From: Hyphomicrobiales bacterium | Lineage (GTDB): Bacteria > Pseudomonadota > Alphaproteobacteria > Rhizobiales > CAYWUX01 | Length of the DNA: 5,595 bases | Direction: 5' to 3' | Assembly: GCA_028279265.1 (NCBI GenBank) | Contig: JANQOC010000135.1 | Coordinates: forward strand, 1 to 5,595 | Shown: piece by piece, positions 4,666 to 5,595 of the stretch | Position numbering within the stretch: the first letter of the stretch is position 1 | Layout: each line of letters starts with the position of its first letter | Notes under the pieces: model-generated | Database searches by the model: none | What the model saw: the letters and a program-made list of their open reading frames with translations, nothing else | What the model was told of the DNA's origin: nothing | Position numbers and translations under genes: made by a program

Positions 4666-5595
4666 ATGGCGATTGATTACCAGATTTCGGACTTGGTCCG
4701 TCATGAAACGTCTAATACCGCAAGATTTAATGGCTTCCGTGAAACAAAGGATTCTGAACAGACAGTCTCTGAATTGAGGCAACATGTTCGATCGTTCAAT
4801 ATTCAATCTTCAAAATCTGGACATCAAACTTCACTCTTAATCCCCAATTTTGATCCAGTACTAATTAACCAAATCAGCCGTCGAATCTTTAAGAAAAGAA
4901 GTGCACATGGAGAAGTCGCAACCATAGCAGCAATGTCTTATTTCTTCGAAAACCGGAATGCGAATACTTTTTTGGATGTTGGTGCAAGCGGCGGTTACTT
5001 TTCAGAATTTGCTCTCAACTATAAGAAACAATTGATGGATGTTCATGCCTTTGAGATGCATCCTGAACGTTACGAAGTCCTACAAAAAAAACTGGAGAAA
5101 TACAAAACCGAATCTCGGGATGTCAAAGCCGTTCAAGCTGGATTGACTGATCGCCATAATGGACAGTCTTTGATCTGGTTTTCTCAGACAAAAATGTTTG
5201 AGACAAAACCTGACGAGCGATACTACAAAGAGGATGTACTGAAAAAAATAAAATTCCACATTAAGGGGATCAAAAACCGGGATAGATTGCGCCAGACACA
5301 ACTCGAACTGACGTCAGTAGATCACTATTGCAATTCGAACTCTATTTATCCCGATATAATCAAGATTGATGTAGATGGACACGAATCAAACGTCATACTG
5401 GGATGTCTTGAAACTCTTTCCCGGTGCAAACCTGTAGTTTTTCTCGAACTCCACAAAACGAAACTAATTGAAAAGTTGGGATTGAACCGCAGAGAAATTG
5501 TAGAACCTTTGTTTGATCTTGGATATCAATGTTGTCTGATTGACAATCACTACGACCTGAAAACAAATATCATTCGGTTGACCATCGACGATCCA
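4666..5595 (+). CDS. FkbM-family SAM-dependent methyltransferase (3' end beyond the window)
   Basis: The frame is open for 310 codons to the right edge, so the C-terminus is missing. A class I methyltransferase domain begins near residue 100. FLDVGASGG (102-110) is the SAM-binding glycine loop, Glu130 in VHAFEMHPERY is the acidic residue after strand 2, and IIKIDVDGHE (231-240) followed by VVFLELH (257-263) is the characteristic FkbM core. Members methylate hydroxyl groups of sugars or polyketides, and in bacteria they often sit in surface-polysaccharide or glycosylation islands. The true substrate is unknown. The first 100 residues are unrecognised, hydrophilic, and may be an extra domain. 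The start is uncertain: the ATG has no good Shine-Dalgarno, and GTG at 4660 or TTG at 4654, downstream of AGAAAGAG (4642-4649), are alternatives before the upstream stop at 4627. The gene is clearly AT-richer than aspS and lies behind the dead integrase, which suggests island cargo. Confidence 0.85.
   Translation, partial: MAIDYQISDLVRHETSNTARFNGFRETKDSEQTVSELRQHVRSFNIQSSKSGHQTSLLIPNFDPVLINQISRRIFKKRSAHGEVATIAAMSYFFENRNANTFLDVGASGGYFSEFALNYKKQLMDVHAFEMHPERYEVLQKKLEKYKTESRDVKAVQAGLTDRHNGQSLIWFSQTKMFETKPDERYYKEDVLKKIKFHIKGIKNRDRLRQTQLELTSVDHYCNSNSIYPDIIKIDVDGHESNVILGCLETLSRCKPVVFLELHKTKLIEKLGLNRREIVEPLFDLGYQCCLIDNHYDLKTNIIRLTIDDP

Noticed and set aside
5080..5301. 73-codon minus-strand frame
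   Set aside because: It is antisense to the methyltransferase core and its hydrophobic, Phe-rich look comes from complementing Lys and Glu codons.

Overview
The window looks like a chromosomal piece of an alphaproteobacterium. The evidence is the RNase D / aspartyl-tRNA synthetase divergent pair, an AspRS whose sequence throughout has the alphaproteobacterial style, and a tRNA-Leu gene that encodes its own CCA. Two regions differ clearly in character. Positions 1 to about 3920 hold GC-rich housekeeping genes. From about 3921 to the end the DNA is AT-richer and looks acquired. By hand count, 1501-1560 has 37 G/C of 60, while 5221-5280 has 20 of 60.

Layout. The 5' part of rnd (RNase D) runs leftward off the edge (1-236, minus). 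A 157-base divergent intergenic region follows, then complete aspS (394-2223, plus). Its His51 suggests a non-discriminating enzyme. aspS converges on a complete class V aminotransferase gene (2269-3399, minus). The interval 3400-3833 contains a 198-bp structure with 11-bp perfect inverted termini and 9-bp flanking direct repeats that match at 8 positions. It resembles a MITE or a decayed small insertion. It carries a 48-codon reading frame with a CPYC motif and the best promoter candidate for the aminotransferase gene. Next is tRNA-Leu(UAA) at 3834-3920.

Immediately beyond the tRNA lies a clearly broken tyrosine recombinase (3993-4534, minus). It has an internal deletion, a frame change, an in-frame stop and Cys in place of the catalytic Tyr. 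This is the usual signature of an integrative element inserted at a tRNA 3' end. Next to it, in AT-rich DNA, an FkbM-type SAM-dependent methyltransferase gene starts at 4666 and runs off the right edge. It is probably island cargo, perhaps surface-glycan modification.

The genes do not form one pathway. rnd (tRNA maturation), aspS (tRNA charging) and the tRNA gene share a translation theme, the aminotransferase is a metabolic gene, and the right third is the inner edge of a fossilised genomic island. I see no complete novel system. The items most worth a second look are the 198-bp element with its small ORF and promoter, and the dead integrase with its cargo beyond the right edge.
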